From Petrolisthes cinctipes (Eukaryota; Arthropoda; Malacostraca; Decapoda; Porcellanidae), in NCBI GenBank assembly GCA_033782935.1, contig JAWQEG010000411.1, forward strand, positions 1,299,501 through 1,363,500: a stretch of 64,000 bases of DNA, in the 5' to 3' direction. How positions within the stretch are numbered: position 1 is the first letter of the stretch; the number at the start of each line of letters is the position of its first letter. The notes under the pieces are model-generated. The model worked only from the letters and a program-made list of their open reading frames with translations. It had not been told where the DNA came from and searched no databases. The position numbers and the translations under genes were made by a program. Of the stretch, positions 40,460 to 55,400 are shown piece after piece.

Positions 40460-43400
40460 GATATCGATTTTCTGGCACCTAAAATGTCGATGTTTAGCAT
40501 GTTTTTAGCCTATATTTTGAAAATATTCTAGCACTGTGTAGATGCGCATGTACAGATTGCTTCTGGGACCCCAAAATATTGAATTTTCGGGTGTTTTGAG
40601 CCTGAATTTGAGATATAAACGGGTACAGAAGATACATGCACATATTGACGTTGGGCATCTAAAATATCGATTTTCAGCATGTTTTGGGCCTGTATTTTGA
40701 AAATACTCTAACACTGAGTAGGCATGTACAGATTGCTTCTGGGACCCCAAAATATTGTATTTTCGGGTGTTTTGAGCCTGAATTTGAGATATAAACGGGT
40801 ACTGAAGATGCATGCACATATCGACTTTTGTGCACATAAAAGATCGATTTTCAGTATGTTTTGAGCATGTATTTTGAAAATACTCTAACACGGAGTAGGC
40901 ATGTACAGATCGCTTCTGGGACCCCTAAATATCGAATTTTCGGGTGTTTTGGGACTGAATTTGAGATATCGACTTTTTGGCACCTAAAAGATCGATTTTT
41001 AGCATGTTTTTAGCCTATATTTTGAAAATATTCTAGCACTGAGTAGGCATGTACAGATTGCTTCTGGGACCCCAAAATATTGAATTTTCGGGTGTTTTGA
41101 GCCTGAATTTGAGATATAAACGGGTACAGAAGATGCATACACATATCGACTTTTGGGATCCTAAAAGATCGATTTTCAGTATGTTTTTGGCCTGTATTTT
41201 GAAAATACTCTAACACGGAGTAAGCATGTACAGATACCTTCTGGGACCTCTAAATATCGAATTTTCGGGTGTTTTGGGACTGAATTTGAGATATCGATTT
41301 TTTGGCACCTAAAATGTCGATTTTTAGCATGTTTTTAGCCTATATTTTGAAAATATTCTAGCACTGTGCAGATTGCTTCTGGGACCCCAAAATATTGAAT
41401 ATTCGGGTGTTTTGAGCCTGAATTTGAGATATAAACGGGTACAGAAGATACATGCACATATTGACTTTGGGCATCTAAAATATCGATTTTCAGCATGTTT
41501 TTGGCCTGTATTTTGAAAATACTCTAACACTGAGTAGTCATGTACAGATTGCTTCCTTTGTACCCCAAAATATTGAATTTTCGGGTGTTTTGAGCCTGAA
41601 TTTGAGATATAAACGAGTACAGAAGATACATGCACATATTGACTTTGGGCATCTAAAATATCGATTTTCAGCATGTTTTGGGCCTGTATTTTGAAAATAC
41701 TCTAACACTGAGTAGGCATGTAGAGATTGCTTCTGGGACCCCAAAATATTGTATTTTCGGGTGTTTTGAGCCTGAATTTGAGATATAAACGGGTACTGAA
41801 GATGCATGCACATATCGACTTTTGTGCACCTAAAAGATCGATTTTCAGTATGTTTTGAGCATGTATTTTGAAAATACTCTAACACGGAGTAGGCATGTAC
41901 AGATCGCTTCTGGGACCCCTAAATATCGAATTTTCGGGTGTTTTGGGACTGACTTTGAGATATCGACTTTTTGGCACCTAAAAGAACGATTTTTTGCATG
42001 TTTTTAGCCTATATTTTGAAAATATTCTAGCACTGAGTAGGCATGTACAGATTGCTTCTGGGACCCCAAAATATTGAATTTTCGGGTGTTTTGAGCCTGA
42101 ATTTGAGATATAAACAGGTACAGAAGATACATGCACATATTGACTTTGGGCACCAAAAATATCGATTTTCAGCATGTTTTGGGCCTGAATTTTGAAAATA
42201 CTCTAACACTGAGTAGGCATGTACAGATCGCTTCTGGGACCCGCAAATATCGAATTTTCGGGTGTTTAGGGCTAGAATTTGAGATATAAACGGGTACAGA
42301 AGATGCATGCACATATCGACTTTTGGGCACCTAAAAGATCGATTTTCAGTATTTTTTTGGCCTGTATTTTGAAAATACTCTAACACGGAGTAGGCATGTA
42401 CAGATACCATCTGGGACCTCTAAATATCGAATTTTCGGGTGTTTTGGGACTGAATTTGAGATATCGATTCTTTGGCACCTAAATGTCGATTTTTAGCATG
42501 TTTTTAGCCTATATTTTGAAAATATTCTAGCACTGTGTAGGCATGTACAGATTGCTTCTGGGACCCCAAAATATTGAATTTTCGGGTGTTTTGAGCCTGA
42601 ATTTGAGATATAAACGGGTACAGAAGATACATGCACATATTGACTTTGGGCATCTAAAATATCGATTTTCAGCATGTTTTGGGCCTGTATTTTGAAAATA
42701 CTCTAACACTGAGTAGGCATGTACAGATTGCTTCTGGGACCCCAAAATATTGTATTTTCGGGTGTTTTGAGCCTGAATTTGAGATATAAACGGGTACTGA
42801 AGATGCATGCACAAATCGACTTTTGTGCACCTAAAAGATCGATTTTCAGTATGTTTTGAGCATGTATTTTGAAAATACTCTAACACGGAGTAGGCATGTA
42901 CAGATCGCTTCTGGGACCCCTAAATATCAAATTTTCTGGTGTTTTGGGACTGAATTTGAGATATCGACTTTTTGGCACTTAAAAGATCGATTTTTAGCAT
43001 GTTTTTAGCCTATATTTTGAAAATATTCTAGCACTGAGTAGGCATGTACAGATTGCTTCTGGGACCCCAAAATATTGAATTTTCGGGTGTTTTGAGCCTG
43101 AATTTGAGATATAAACGGGTACAGAAGATACATGCACATATTGACTTTGGGCACCAAAAATATCGATTTTTAGCATGTTTTGGGCCTGAATTTTGTAAAT
43201 ACTCTAACACTGAGTAGGCATGTACAGATCGCTTCTGGGACCCGCAAATATCGAATTTTCGGGTGTTTAGGACTAGAATTTGAGATATAAACGGGTACAG
43301 AAGATGCATGCGCATATCGACTTTTGGGCACCTAAAAGATCGATTTTCAGTATGTTTTTGGCCTGTATTTTGAAAATACTCTAACACGGAGTAGGCATGT

Positions 43401-46400
43401 ACAGATACCTTCTGGGACCTCTAAATATCGAATTTTCGGGTGTTTTGGGACTGAATTTGAGATATCGATTTTCTGGCACCTAAAATGTCGATGTTTAGCA
43501 TGTTTTTAGCCTATATTTTGAAAATATTCTAGCACTGTGTAGATGCGAATGTACAGATTGCTTCTGGGACCCCAAAATATTGAATTTTCGGGTGTTTTGA
43601 GCCTGAATTTGAGATATAAACGGGTACAGAAGATACATGCACATATTGACGTTGGGCATCTAAAATATCGATTTTCAGCATGTTTTGGGCCTGTATTTTG
43701 AAAATACTCTAACACTGAGTAGGCATGTACAGATTGCTTCTGGGACCCCAAAATATTGTATTTTCGGGTGTTTTGAGCCTGAATTTGAGATATAAACGGG
43801 TACTGAAGATGCATGCACATATCGACTTTTGTGCACCTAAAAGATCGATTTTCAGTATGTTTTGAGCATGTATATTGAAAATACTCTAACACGGAGTAGG
43901 CATGTACAGATCGCTTCTGGGACCCCTAAATATCGAATTTTCGGGTGTTTTGGGACTGACTTTGAGATATCGACTTTTTGGCACCTAAAAGAACGATTTT
44001 TAGCATGTTTTTAGCCTATATTTTGAAAATATTCTAGCACTGAGTAGGCATGTACAGATTGCTTCTGGGACCCCAAAATATTGAATTTTCGGGTGTTTTG
44101 AGCCTGAATTTGAGATATAAACAGGTACAGAAGATACATGCACATATTGACTTTGGGCACCAAAAATATCGATTTTCAGCATGTTTTGGGCCTGAATTTT
44201 GAAAATACTCTAACACTGAGTAGGCATGTACAGATCGCTTCTGGGACCCGCAAATATCGAATTTTCGGGTGTTTAGGGCTAGAATTTGAGATATAAACGG
44301 GTACAGAAGATGCATGCACATATCGACTTTTGGGCACCTAAAAGATCGATTTTCAGTATTTTTTTGGCCTGTATTTTGAAAATACTCTAACACGGAGTAG
44401 GCATGTACAGATACCTTCTGGGACCTCTAAATATCGAATTTTCGGGTGTTTTGGGACTGAATTTGAGATATCGATTTTTTGGCACCTAAATGTCGATTTT
44501 TAGCATGTTTTTAGCCTATATTTTGAAAATATTCTAACACTGTGTAGGCATGTACAGATTGCTTCTGGGACCCCAAAATATTGAATTTTCGGGTGTTTTG
44601 AGCCTGAATTTGAGATATAAACGGGTACTGAAGATGCATGCACATATCGACTTTTGTGCACCTAAAAGATCGATTTTCAGTATGTTTTGGGCCTGTATTT
44701 TTAAAATACTCTAACACGGAGTAGGCATGTACAGATCGCTTCTGAGAACCCTAAATATCGAATTTTCGGGTGTTTTGGGACTGAATTTGAGATATCGACT
44801 TTTTGGCACCTAAAAGATCGATTTTTAGCATGTTTTTAGCCTATATTTTGAAAATATTCTAGCACTGTACAGATTGCTTCTGGGACCCCAAAATATTGAA
44901 TTTTCGGGTGTTTTGAGCCTGAATTTGAGATATAAACGGGTACAGAAGATACATGCACATATTGACTTTGGGCACCAAAAATATCGATTTTCAGCATGTT
45001 TTGGGCCTGAAATTTGAAAATACTCTAACACGGAGTAGGCATGTACAGATCGCTTCTGGGACCCTAAAATATCGAATTTTCTGGTATTTAGGGCCAGAAT
45101 TTGAGATATAAACGGGTACAGAAGATGCATGCACATATCTACTTTTGGGCACCTAAAAGATCGATTTTCAGTATGTTTTTGGCCTGTATTTTGAAAATAC
45201 TCTAACACGGAGTAGGCATGTACAGATCGCTTCTGGGACCCCTAAATATCGAATTTTCGGGTGTTTTGGGACTGAATTTGAGATATCGACTTTTTGGCAC
45301 CTAAAAGAACGATTTTTAGCATGTTTTTAGCCTATATTTTGAAAATATTCTAGCACTGTACAGATTGCTTCTGGGACCCCAAAATATTGAATTTTCGGGT
45401 GTTTTGAGCCTGAATTTGAGATATAAACGGGTACAGAAGATACATGCACATATTGACTTTGGGCACCAAAAATATCGATTTTCAGCATGTTTTGGGCCTG
45501 AATTTTGAAAATACTCTAACACGGAGTAGGCATGTACAGATCGCTTCTGGGACCCCAAAATATCGAATTTTCGGGTGTTTAGGCCAGAATTTGAGATATA
45601 AACGGGTACTGAAGATGCATGCACATATCGACTTTTGTGCACCTAAAAGATCGATTTTCAGTATGTTTTGAGCATGTATTTTGAAAATACTCTAACACGG
45701 AGTAGGCATGTACAGATCGCTTCTGGGACCCATAAATATCGAATTTTCGGGTGTTTTGGGACTGAATTTGAGATATCGACTTTTTGGCACCTAAAAGATC
45801 GATTTTTAGCATGTTTTTAGCCTATATTTTGAAAATATTCTAGCACTGAGTAGGCATGTACAGATTGCTTCTGGGACCCCAAAATATTGAATTTTCTGGT
45901 GTTTTGAGCCTGAATTTGAGATATAAACGGGTACAGAAGATACATGCACATATTGACTTTGGGCACCAAAAATATCGATTTTTAGCATGTTTTGGGCCTG
46001 AATTTTGAAAATACTCTAACACTGAGTAGGCATGTACAGATCGCTTCTGGGACCCGCAAATATCGAATTTTCGGGTGTTTAGGGCTAGAATTTGAGATAT
46101 AAACGGGTACAGAAGATGCATGCACATATCGACTTTTGGGCACCTAAAAGATCAATTTTCAGTATGTTTTTGGCCTGTATTTTGAAAATACTCTAACACG
46201 GAGTAGGCATGTACAGATACCTTCTGGGACCTCTAAATATCGAATTTTCGGGTGTTTTGGGACTGAATTTGAGATATCGATTTTTTGGCACCTAAAATGT
46301 CGATGTTTAGCATGTTTTTAGCCTATATTTTGAAAATATTCTAGCACTGTGTAGGCATGTACAGATTGCTTCTAGGACCCCAAAATATTGAATTTTCGGG

Positions 46401-49400
46401 TGTTTTGAGCCTGAATTTGAGATATAAACGGGTACAGAAGATACATGCACATATTGACGTTGGGCATCTAAAATATCGATTTTCAGCATGTTTTGGGCCT
46501 GTATTTTGAAAATACTCTAACACTGAGTAGGCATGTACAGATTGCTTCTGGGACCCCAAAATATTGTATTTTCGGGTGTTTTGAGCCTGAATTTGAGATA
46601 TAAACGGGTACTGAAGATGCATGCACATATCGACTTTTGTGCACCTAAAAGATCGATTTTCAGTATGTTTTGAGCATGTATTTTGAAAATACTCTAACAC
46701 GGAGTAGGCATGTACAGATCGCTTCTCAGACCCCTAAATATCGAATTTTCGGGTGTTTTGGGACTGAATTTGAGATATCGACTTTTTGGCATCTAAAAGA
46801 TCGATTTTTAGCATGTTTTTAGCCTATATTTTGAAAATATTCTAGCACTGTACAGATTGCTTCTGGGACCCCAAAATATTGAATTTTCGGGTGTTTTGAG
46901 CCTGAATTTGAGATATAAACGGGTACAGAAGATGCATGCACATATCGACTTTTGGGCACCTAAAAGATCGATTTTCAGTATGTTTTTGGCCTTTATTTTG
47001 AAAATACTCTAACACGGAGTAGGCATGTACAGATACCTTCTGGGACCTCTAAATATCGAATTTTCGGGTGTTTTGGGACTGAATTTGAGATATCGATTTT
47101 TTGGCACCTAAAATGTCGATTTTTAGCATGTTTTTAGCCTATATTTTGAAAATATTCTAGCACTGTTTAGGCATGTACAGATTGCTTCTGGGACCCCAAA
47201 ATATTGAATTTTCGGATGTTTTGAGCCTGAATTTGAGATATAAACGGGTACAGGAGATACATGCACATATTGACTTTGGGCATCTAAAATATCGATTTTC
47301 AGCATGTTTTGGGCCTGTATTTTGAAAATACTCTAACACTGAGTAGGCATGTACAGATTGCTTCTGGGACCCCAAAATATTGAATTTTCGGGTGTTTTGA
47401 GCCTGAATTTGAGATATAAACGGGTACTGAAGATGCATGCACATATCGACTTTTGTGCACCTAAAAGATCGATTTTCAGTATGTTTTGAGCATGTATTTT
47501 GAAAATACTCTAACACGGAGTAGGCATGTACAGATCGCTTCTGAGACCCCTAAATATCGAATTTTCGGGTGTTTTGGGACTGAATTTGAGATATCGACTT
47601 TTTGGCATCTAAAAGATCGATTTTTAGCATGTTTTTAGCCTATATTTTGAAAATATTCTAGCACTGTACAGATTGCTTCTGGGACCCCAAAATATTGAAT
47701 ATTCGGGTGTTTTGAGCCTGAATTTGAGATATAAACGGGTACTGAAGATGCATGCACATATCGACTTTTGGGCACCTAAAAGATCGATTTTCAGTATGTT
47801 TTTGGCCTTTATTTTGAAAATACTCTAACACTGAGTAGGCATGTACAGATACCTTCTGGGACCTCTAAATATCGAATTTTCGGGTGTTTTGGGACTGAAT
47901 TTGAGATATCGATTTTTTGGCACCTAAAATGTCGATTTTTAGCATGTTTTTAGCCTAAATTTAGAAAATATTCTAGCACTGTTTAGGCATGTACAGATTG
48001 CTTCTGGGACCCCAAAATATTGAATTTTCGGGTGTTTTGAGCCTGAATTTGAGATATAAACGGGTACAGAAGATACATGCACATATTGACTTTGGGCATC
48101 TAAAATATCGATTTTCAGCATGTTTTGGGCCTGTATTTTGAAAATACTCTAACACTGAGTAGGCATGTACAGATTGCTTCTGGGACCCCAAAATATTGAA
48201 TTTTCGGGTGTTTTGAGCCTGAATTTGAGATATAAACGGGTACTGAAGATGCATGCACATATCGACTTTTGTGCACCTAAAAGATCGATTTTCAGTATGT
48301 TTTGAGCATGTATTTTGAAAATACTCTAACACGGAGTAGGCATGTACAGATCGCTTCTGAGACCCCTAAATATCGAATTTTCGGGTGTTTTGGGACTGAA
48401 TTTGAGATATCGACTTTTTGGCACCTAAAAGATCGATTTTTAGCATGTTTTTAGCCTATATTTTGAAAATATTCTAGCACTGTACAGATTGCTTCTGGGA
48501 CCCCAAAATATTGAATTTTCGGGTGTTTTGAGCCTGAATTTGAGATATAAACGGGTACAGAAGATACATGCACTTATTGACTTTGGGCACCAAAAATATC
48601 GATTTTCAGCATGTTTTGGGCCTGAATTTTGAAAATACTCTAACACGAAGTAGGCATGTACAGATCGCTTCTGGGACCCCAAAATATCGAATTTTCTGGT
48701 GTTTAGGGCCAGAATTTGAGATATAAACGGGTACAGAAGATGCATGCACATATCTACTTTTAGGCACCTAAAAGATCGATTTTCAGTATGTTTTTGGCCT
48801 GTATTTTGAAAATACTCTAACACGGAGTAGGCATGTACAGATACCTTTTGGGACCTCTAAATATCGAATTTTCGGGTGTTTTGGGACTGAATTTGAGATA
48901 TCGATTTTTTGGCACCTAAAATGTCGATTTTTAGCATGTTTTTAGCCTATATTTTGAAAATATTCTAGCACTGTGTATGCATGTACAGATTGCTTCTGGG
49001 ACCCCAAAATATTGAATTTTCGGGTGTTTTGAGCCTGAATTTGAGATATAAACGGGTACAGAAGATACATGCACATATTGACTTTGGGCATCTAAAATAT
49101 CGATTTTCAGCATGTTTTGGGCCTGTATTGTGAAAATACTCCAACACTGAGTAGGCATGTACAGATTGCTTCTGGGACCCCAAAATATTGAATTTTCAAG
49201 TGTTTTGAGCCTGAATTTGATATATAAACGGGTACTGAAGATGCATGCACATATCGACTTTTGTGCACCTAAAAGATCGATTTTCAGTATGTTTTGAGCA
49301 TGTATTTTGAAAATACTCTAACACGGAGTAGGCATGTACAGATCGCTTCTGGGACCCCTAAATATCGAATTTTCGGGTGTTTTAGGACTGAATTTGAGAT

Positions 49401-52400
49401 ATCGACTTTTTGGCACCTAAAAGATCGATTTTTAGCATGTTTCTAGCCTATATTTTGAAAATATTCTAGCACTGTACAGATTGCTTCTGGGACCCCAAAA
49501 TATTGAATTTTCGGGTGTTTTGAGCCTGAATTTGAGATATAAACGGGTACAGAAGATACATGCACATATTGACTTTGGGCACCAAAAATATCGATTTTCA
49601 GCATGTTTTGGGCCTGAATTTTGAAAATACTCTAACACGGAGTAGGCATGTACAGATCGCTTCTGGGACCCCAAAATATCGAATTTTCGGGTGTTTAGGG
49701 CCAGAATTTGAGATATAAACGGGTACAGAAGATGCATGCACATATCGACTTTTGGGCACCTAAAAGATCGATTTTCAGTATGTTTTTAGCCTGTATTTTG
49801 AAAATACTCTAACACGGAGTAGGCATGTACAGATACCTTCTGGGACCTCTAAATATCGAATTTTCGGGTGTTTTTGGACTGAATTTGAGATATCGATTTT
49901 TTGGCACCTAAAATGTCGATTTTTAGCATGTTTTTAGCCTATATTTTGAAAATATTCTAGCACTGTGTAGACATGTACAGATTGCTTCTGGGACCCCAAA
50001 ATATTGAATTTTCGGGTGTTTTGAGCATGAATTTGAGATATAAACGGGTACAGAAGATATATGCACATATTGACTTTGGGCATCTAAAATATCGATTTTC
50101 AGCATGTTTTGGGCCTTTATTTTGAAAATACTCTAACACTGAGTAGGCATGTACAGATTGCTTCTGGGACCCCAAAATATTGAATTTTCGGGTGTTTTGA
50201 GCCTGAATTTGAGATATAAACGAGTACAGAAGATACATGCACATATTGACTTTGGGCATCTAAAATATCGATTTTCAGCATGTTTTGGGCCTGTATTTTG
50301 AAAATACTCTAACACTGAGTAGGTATGTACAGATTGCTTCTGGGATCCCAAAATATTGAATTTTCGGGTGTTTTGAGCCTGAATTTGAGATATAAACGGG
50401 TACTGAAGATGCATGCACATATCGACTTTTGTGCACCTAAAAGATCGATTTTCAGTATGTTTTGAGCATGTATTTTGAAAATACTCTAACACGGAGTAGG
50501 CATGTACAGATCGCTTCTGGGACCCCTAAATATTGAATTTTCGGGTGTTTTGGGACTGAATTTGAGATATCGACTTTTTGGCACCTAAAAGATCGATTTT
50601 TAGCATGTTTTTAGCCTATATTTTGAAAATATTCTAGCACTGTACAGATTGCTTCTGGGACCCCAAAATATTGAATTTTCGGGTGTTTTGAGCCTGAATT
50701 TGAGATATAAACGGGTACAGAAGATGCATGCACATATTGACTTTGGGCACCAAAAATATCGATTTTCAGCATGTTTTGGGCCTGAATTTTGAAAATACTC
50801 TAACACTGAGTAGGCATGTACAGATCGCTTCTGGGACCCCAAAATATCGAATTTTCGGGTGTTTAGGGCCAGAATTTGAGATATAAACGGGTACAGAAGA
50901 TCCATGCACATATCGACTTTTGGGCACCTAAAAGATCGATTTTCAGTATGTTTTTGGCCTGTATTTTGAAAATACTCTAACACGGAGTAGGCATGTACAG
51001 ATACCTTCTGGGACCTCTAAATATCGAATTTTCGGGTGTTTTGGGACTGAATTTGTGATATCGATTTTTTGGCACCTATAATGTCGATTTTTAGCATGTT
51101 TTTAGCCTATATTTTGAAAATATTCTAGCACTGTGTAGGCATGTACAGATTGCTTCTGGGACCCCAAAATATTGAATTTTCGGGTGTTTTCAGCCTGAAT
51201 TTGAGATATAAACGGGTACTGAAGATGCATGCACATATCGACTTTTGTGCACCCAAAAGATCGATTTTCAGTATGTTTTGAGCATGTATTTTGAAAATAC
51301 TCTAACACGGAGTAGGCATGTACAGATCGCTACTGGGACCCCTAAATATCGAATTTTCGGGTGTTTTGGGACTGAATTTGAGATATCGACTTTTTGGCAC
51401 CTAAAAGATCGATTTTTAGCATGTTTTTAGCCTATATTTTGAAAATATTCTAGCACTGTACAGATTGCTTCTGGGACCCCAAAATATTGAATTTTCGGGT
51501 GTTTTGAGCCTGAATTTGAGATATAAACGGGTACAGAAGATACATGCACATATTGACTTTGGGCACCAAAAATATCGATTTTCAGCATGTTTTGGGCCTG
51601 AATTTTGAAAATACTCTAACACTGAGTAGGCATGTACAGATCGCTTCTGGGACCCCAAAATATCGAATTTTCGGGTGTTTAGGGCCAGAATTTGAGATAT
51701 AAACGGGTACAGAAGATGCATGCACATATCGACTTTTGTGCACCTAAAAGATCGATTTTCAGTATGTTTTGAGCATGTATTTTGAAAATACTCTAACACG
51801 GAGTAGGCATGTACAGATCGCTTCTGGGACCCCTAAATATCGAATTTTCGGGTGTTTTGGGACTGAATTTGAGATATCGACTTTTTGGCACCTAAAAGAT
51901 CGATTTTTAGCATGTTTTTAGCCTATATTTTGAAAATATTCTAGCACTGAGTAGGCATGTACAGATTGCTTCATGGACCCCAAAATATTGAATTTTCGGG
52001 TGTTTTGAGCCTGAATTTGAGATATAAACGGGTACAGAAGATACATGCACATATTGACTTTGGGCACCAAAAATATCGATTTTCAGCATGTTTTGGGCCT
52101 GAATTTTGAAAATACTCTAACACTGAGTAGGCATGTACAGATTGCTTCTGGGACCCCAAAATATTGAATTTTCGGGTGTTTTGAGCCTGAATTTGAGATA
52201 TAAACGAGTACAGAAGATACATGCACATATTGACTTTGGGCATCTAAAATATCGATTTTCAGCATGTTTTGGGCCTGTATTTTGAAAATACTCTAACACT
52301 GAGTAGGCATGTACAGATTGCTTCTGGGATCCCAAAATATTGAATTTTCGGGTGTTTTGAGCCTGAATTTGAGATATAAACGGGTACTGAAGATGCATGC

Positions 52401-55400
52401 ACATATCGACTTTTGTGCACCTAAAAGATCGATTTTCAGTATGTTTTGAGCATGTATTTTGAAAATACTCTAACACGGAGTAGGCATGTACAGATCGCTT
52501 CTCGGACCCCTAAATATCGAATTTTCGGGTGTTTTGGGACTGAATTTGAGATATCGACTTTTTGGCACCTAAAAGATCGATTTTTAGCATGTTTTTAGCC
52601 TATATTTTGAAAATATTCTAGCACTGTACAGATTGCTTCTGGGACCCCAAAATATTGAATTTTCGGGTGTTTTGAGCCTGAATTTGAGATATAAACGGGT
52701 ACAGAAGATGCATGCACATATTGACTTTGGGCACCAAAAATATCGATTTTCAGCATGTTTTGGGCCTGAATTTTGAAAATACTCTAACACTGAGTAGGCA
52801 TGTACAGATCGCTTCTGGGACCCCAAAATATCGAATTTTCGGGTGTTTAGGGCCAGAATTTGAGATATAAACGGGTACAGAAGATGCATGCACATATCGA
52901 CTTTTGGGCACCTAAAAGATCGATTTTCAGTATGTTTTTGGCCTGTATTTTGAAAATACTCTAACACGGAGTAGGCATGTACAGATACCTTCTGGGACCT
53001 CTAAATATCGAATTTTCAGGTGTTTTGGGACTGAATTTGAGATATCGATTTTTTGGCACCTATAATGTCGATTTTTAGCATGTTTTTAGCCTATATTTTG
53101 AAAATATTCTAGCACTGTGTAGGCATGTACAGATTGCTTCTGGGACCCCAAAATATTGAATTTTCGGGTGTTTTGAGCCTGAATTTGAGATATAAACTGG
53201 TACAGAAGATACATGCACATATTGACTTTGGGCATCTAAAATATCGATTTTCAGCATGTTTTGGGCCTGTATTTTGAAAATACTCTAACACTGAGTAGGC
53301 ATATACAGATTGCTTCTGGGACCCCAAAATATTGAATTTTCGGGTGTTTTCAGCCTGAATTTGAGATATAAACGGGTACTGAAGATGCATGCACATATCG
53401 ACTTTTGTGCACCCAAAAGATCGATTTTCAGTATGTTTTGAGCATGTATTTTGAAAATACTCTAACACGGAGTAGGCATGTACAGATCGCTTCTGGGACC
53501 CCTAAATATCGAATTTTCGGGTGTTTTGGGACTGAATTTGAGATATCGACTTTTTGGCACCTAAAAGATCGATTTTTAGCATGTTTTTAGCCTATATTTT
53601 GAAAATATTCTAGCACTGTACAGATTGCTTCTGGGACCCCAAAATATTGAATTTTCGGGTGTTTTGAGCCTGAATTTGAGATATAAACGGGTACAGAAGA
53701 TACATGCACATATTGACTTTGGGCACCAAAAATATCGATTTTCAGCATGTTTTGGGCCTGAATTTTGAAAATACTCTAACACTGAGTAGGCATGTACAGA
53801 TCGCTTCTGGGACCCCAAAATATCGAATTTTCGGGTGTTTAGGGCCAGAATTTGAGATATAAACGGGTACAGAAGATGCATGCACATATCGACTTTTGTG
53901 CACCTAAAAGATCGATTTTCAGTATGTTTTGAGCATGTATTTTGAAAATACTCTAACACGGAGTAGGCATGTACAGATCGCTTCTGGGACCCCTAAATAT
54001 CGAATTTTCGGGTGTTTTGGGACTGAATTTGAGATATCGACATTTTGGCACCTAAAAGATCGATTTTTAGCATGTTTTTAGCCTATGTTTTGAAAATATT
54101 CTAGCACTGAGTAGGCATGTACAGATTGCTTCATGGACCCCAAAATATTGAATTTTCGGGTGTTTTGAGCCTGAATTTGAGATATAAACGGGTACAGAAG
54201 ATACATGCACATATTGGCTTTGGGCACCAAAAATATCGATTTTCAGCATGTTTTGGGCCTGAATTTTGAAAATACTCTAACACTGAGTAGGCATGTACAG
54301 ATCGCTTCTGGGACCCGCAAATATCGAATTTTCGGGTGTTTAGGGCTAGAATTTGAGATATAAACGGGTACAGAAGATGCATGCACATATCGACTTTTGG
54401 GCACCTAAAAGATCGATTTTCAGTATGTTTTTGGCCTGTATTTTGAAAATACTCTAACACGGAGTAGGCATGTACAGATCGCTTCTGGGACCCCAAAATA
54501 TTGAATTTTCGGGTGTTTTCAGCCTGAATTTGAGATATAAACGGGTACTGAAGATTGATGCACATATCGACTTTTGTGCACCTAAAAGATCGATTTTCAG
54601 TATGTTTTGAGCATGTATTTTGAAAATACTCTAACACGGAGTAGGCATGTACAGATCGCTTTTGGGACCCGCAAATATCGAATTTTCGGGTGTTTAGGGC
54701 TAGAATTTGAGATATAAACGGGTACAGAAGATGCATGCACATATCGACTTTTGGGCACCTAAAAGATCGATTTTCAGTATGTTTTTGGCCTGTATTTTGA
54801 AAATACTCTAACACGGAGTAAGCATGTACAGATACCTTCTGGGACCCCAAAATATCGAATTTTCGGTTGTTTAGGGCCAGAATTTGAGATATAAACGGGT
54901 ACTGAAGGTGCATGCACATATCGACTTTTGTGCACCTAAAAGATCGATTTTCAGTATGTTTTGAGCATGTATTTTGAAAATACTCTAACACGGAGTAGGC
55001 ATGTACAGATCGCTTCTGGGACCCCTAAATATCGAATTTTCGGGTGTTTTGGGACTGAATTTGAGATATCGACTTTTTGGCACCTAAAAGATCGATTTTT
55101 AGCATGTTTTTAGCCTATATTTTGAAAATATTCTAGCACTGAGTAGGCATGTACAGATTGCTTCTGGGACCCCAAAATATTGAATTTTCGGGTGTTTTGA
55201 GCCTGAATTTGAGATATAAACGGGTACAGAAGATACATGCACATATTGACTTTGGACACCAAAAATATCGATTTTCAGCATGTTTTGGGCCTGAATTTTG
55301 AAAATACTCTAACACTGAGTAGGCATGTACAGATTGCTTCTGGGACCCGCAAATATCGAATTTTCGGGTGTTTAGGGCTAGAATTTGAGATATAAACGGG

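Larger units (their letters stand above)
10450..40460. repeat. Macro-repeat A (~30 kb), left copy
   Basis: The monomer order of this region is repeated by 40,460-61,080. Following matching variants, the offset from A to B runs 30,015 (near 10.52 kb), 28,846 (11.83-15.06 kb), 29,671 (15.15-17.03 kb), then 26,049 and 25,226 (up to 23.1 kb), 26,394 (23.34-31.25 kb) and 20,579 (31.48-40.46 kb). The steps are -1,169, +825, -3,622, -823, +1,168 and -5,815. Two of them are exactly the 3,622- and 5,815-bp tandem units, which A has twice and B once. Confidence 0.8.
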
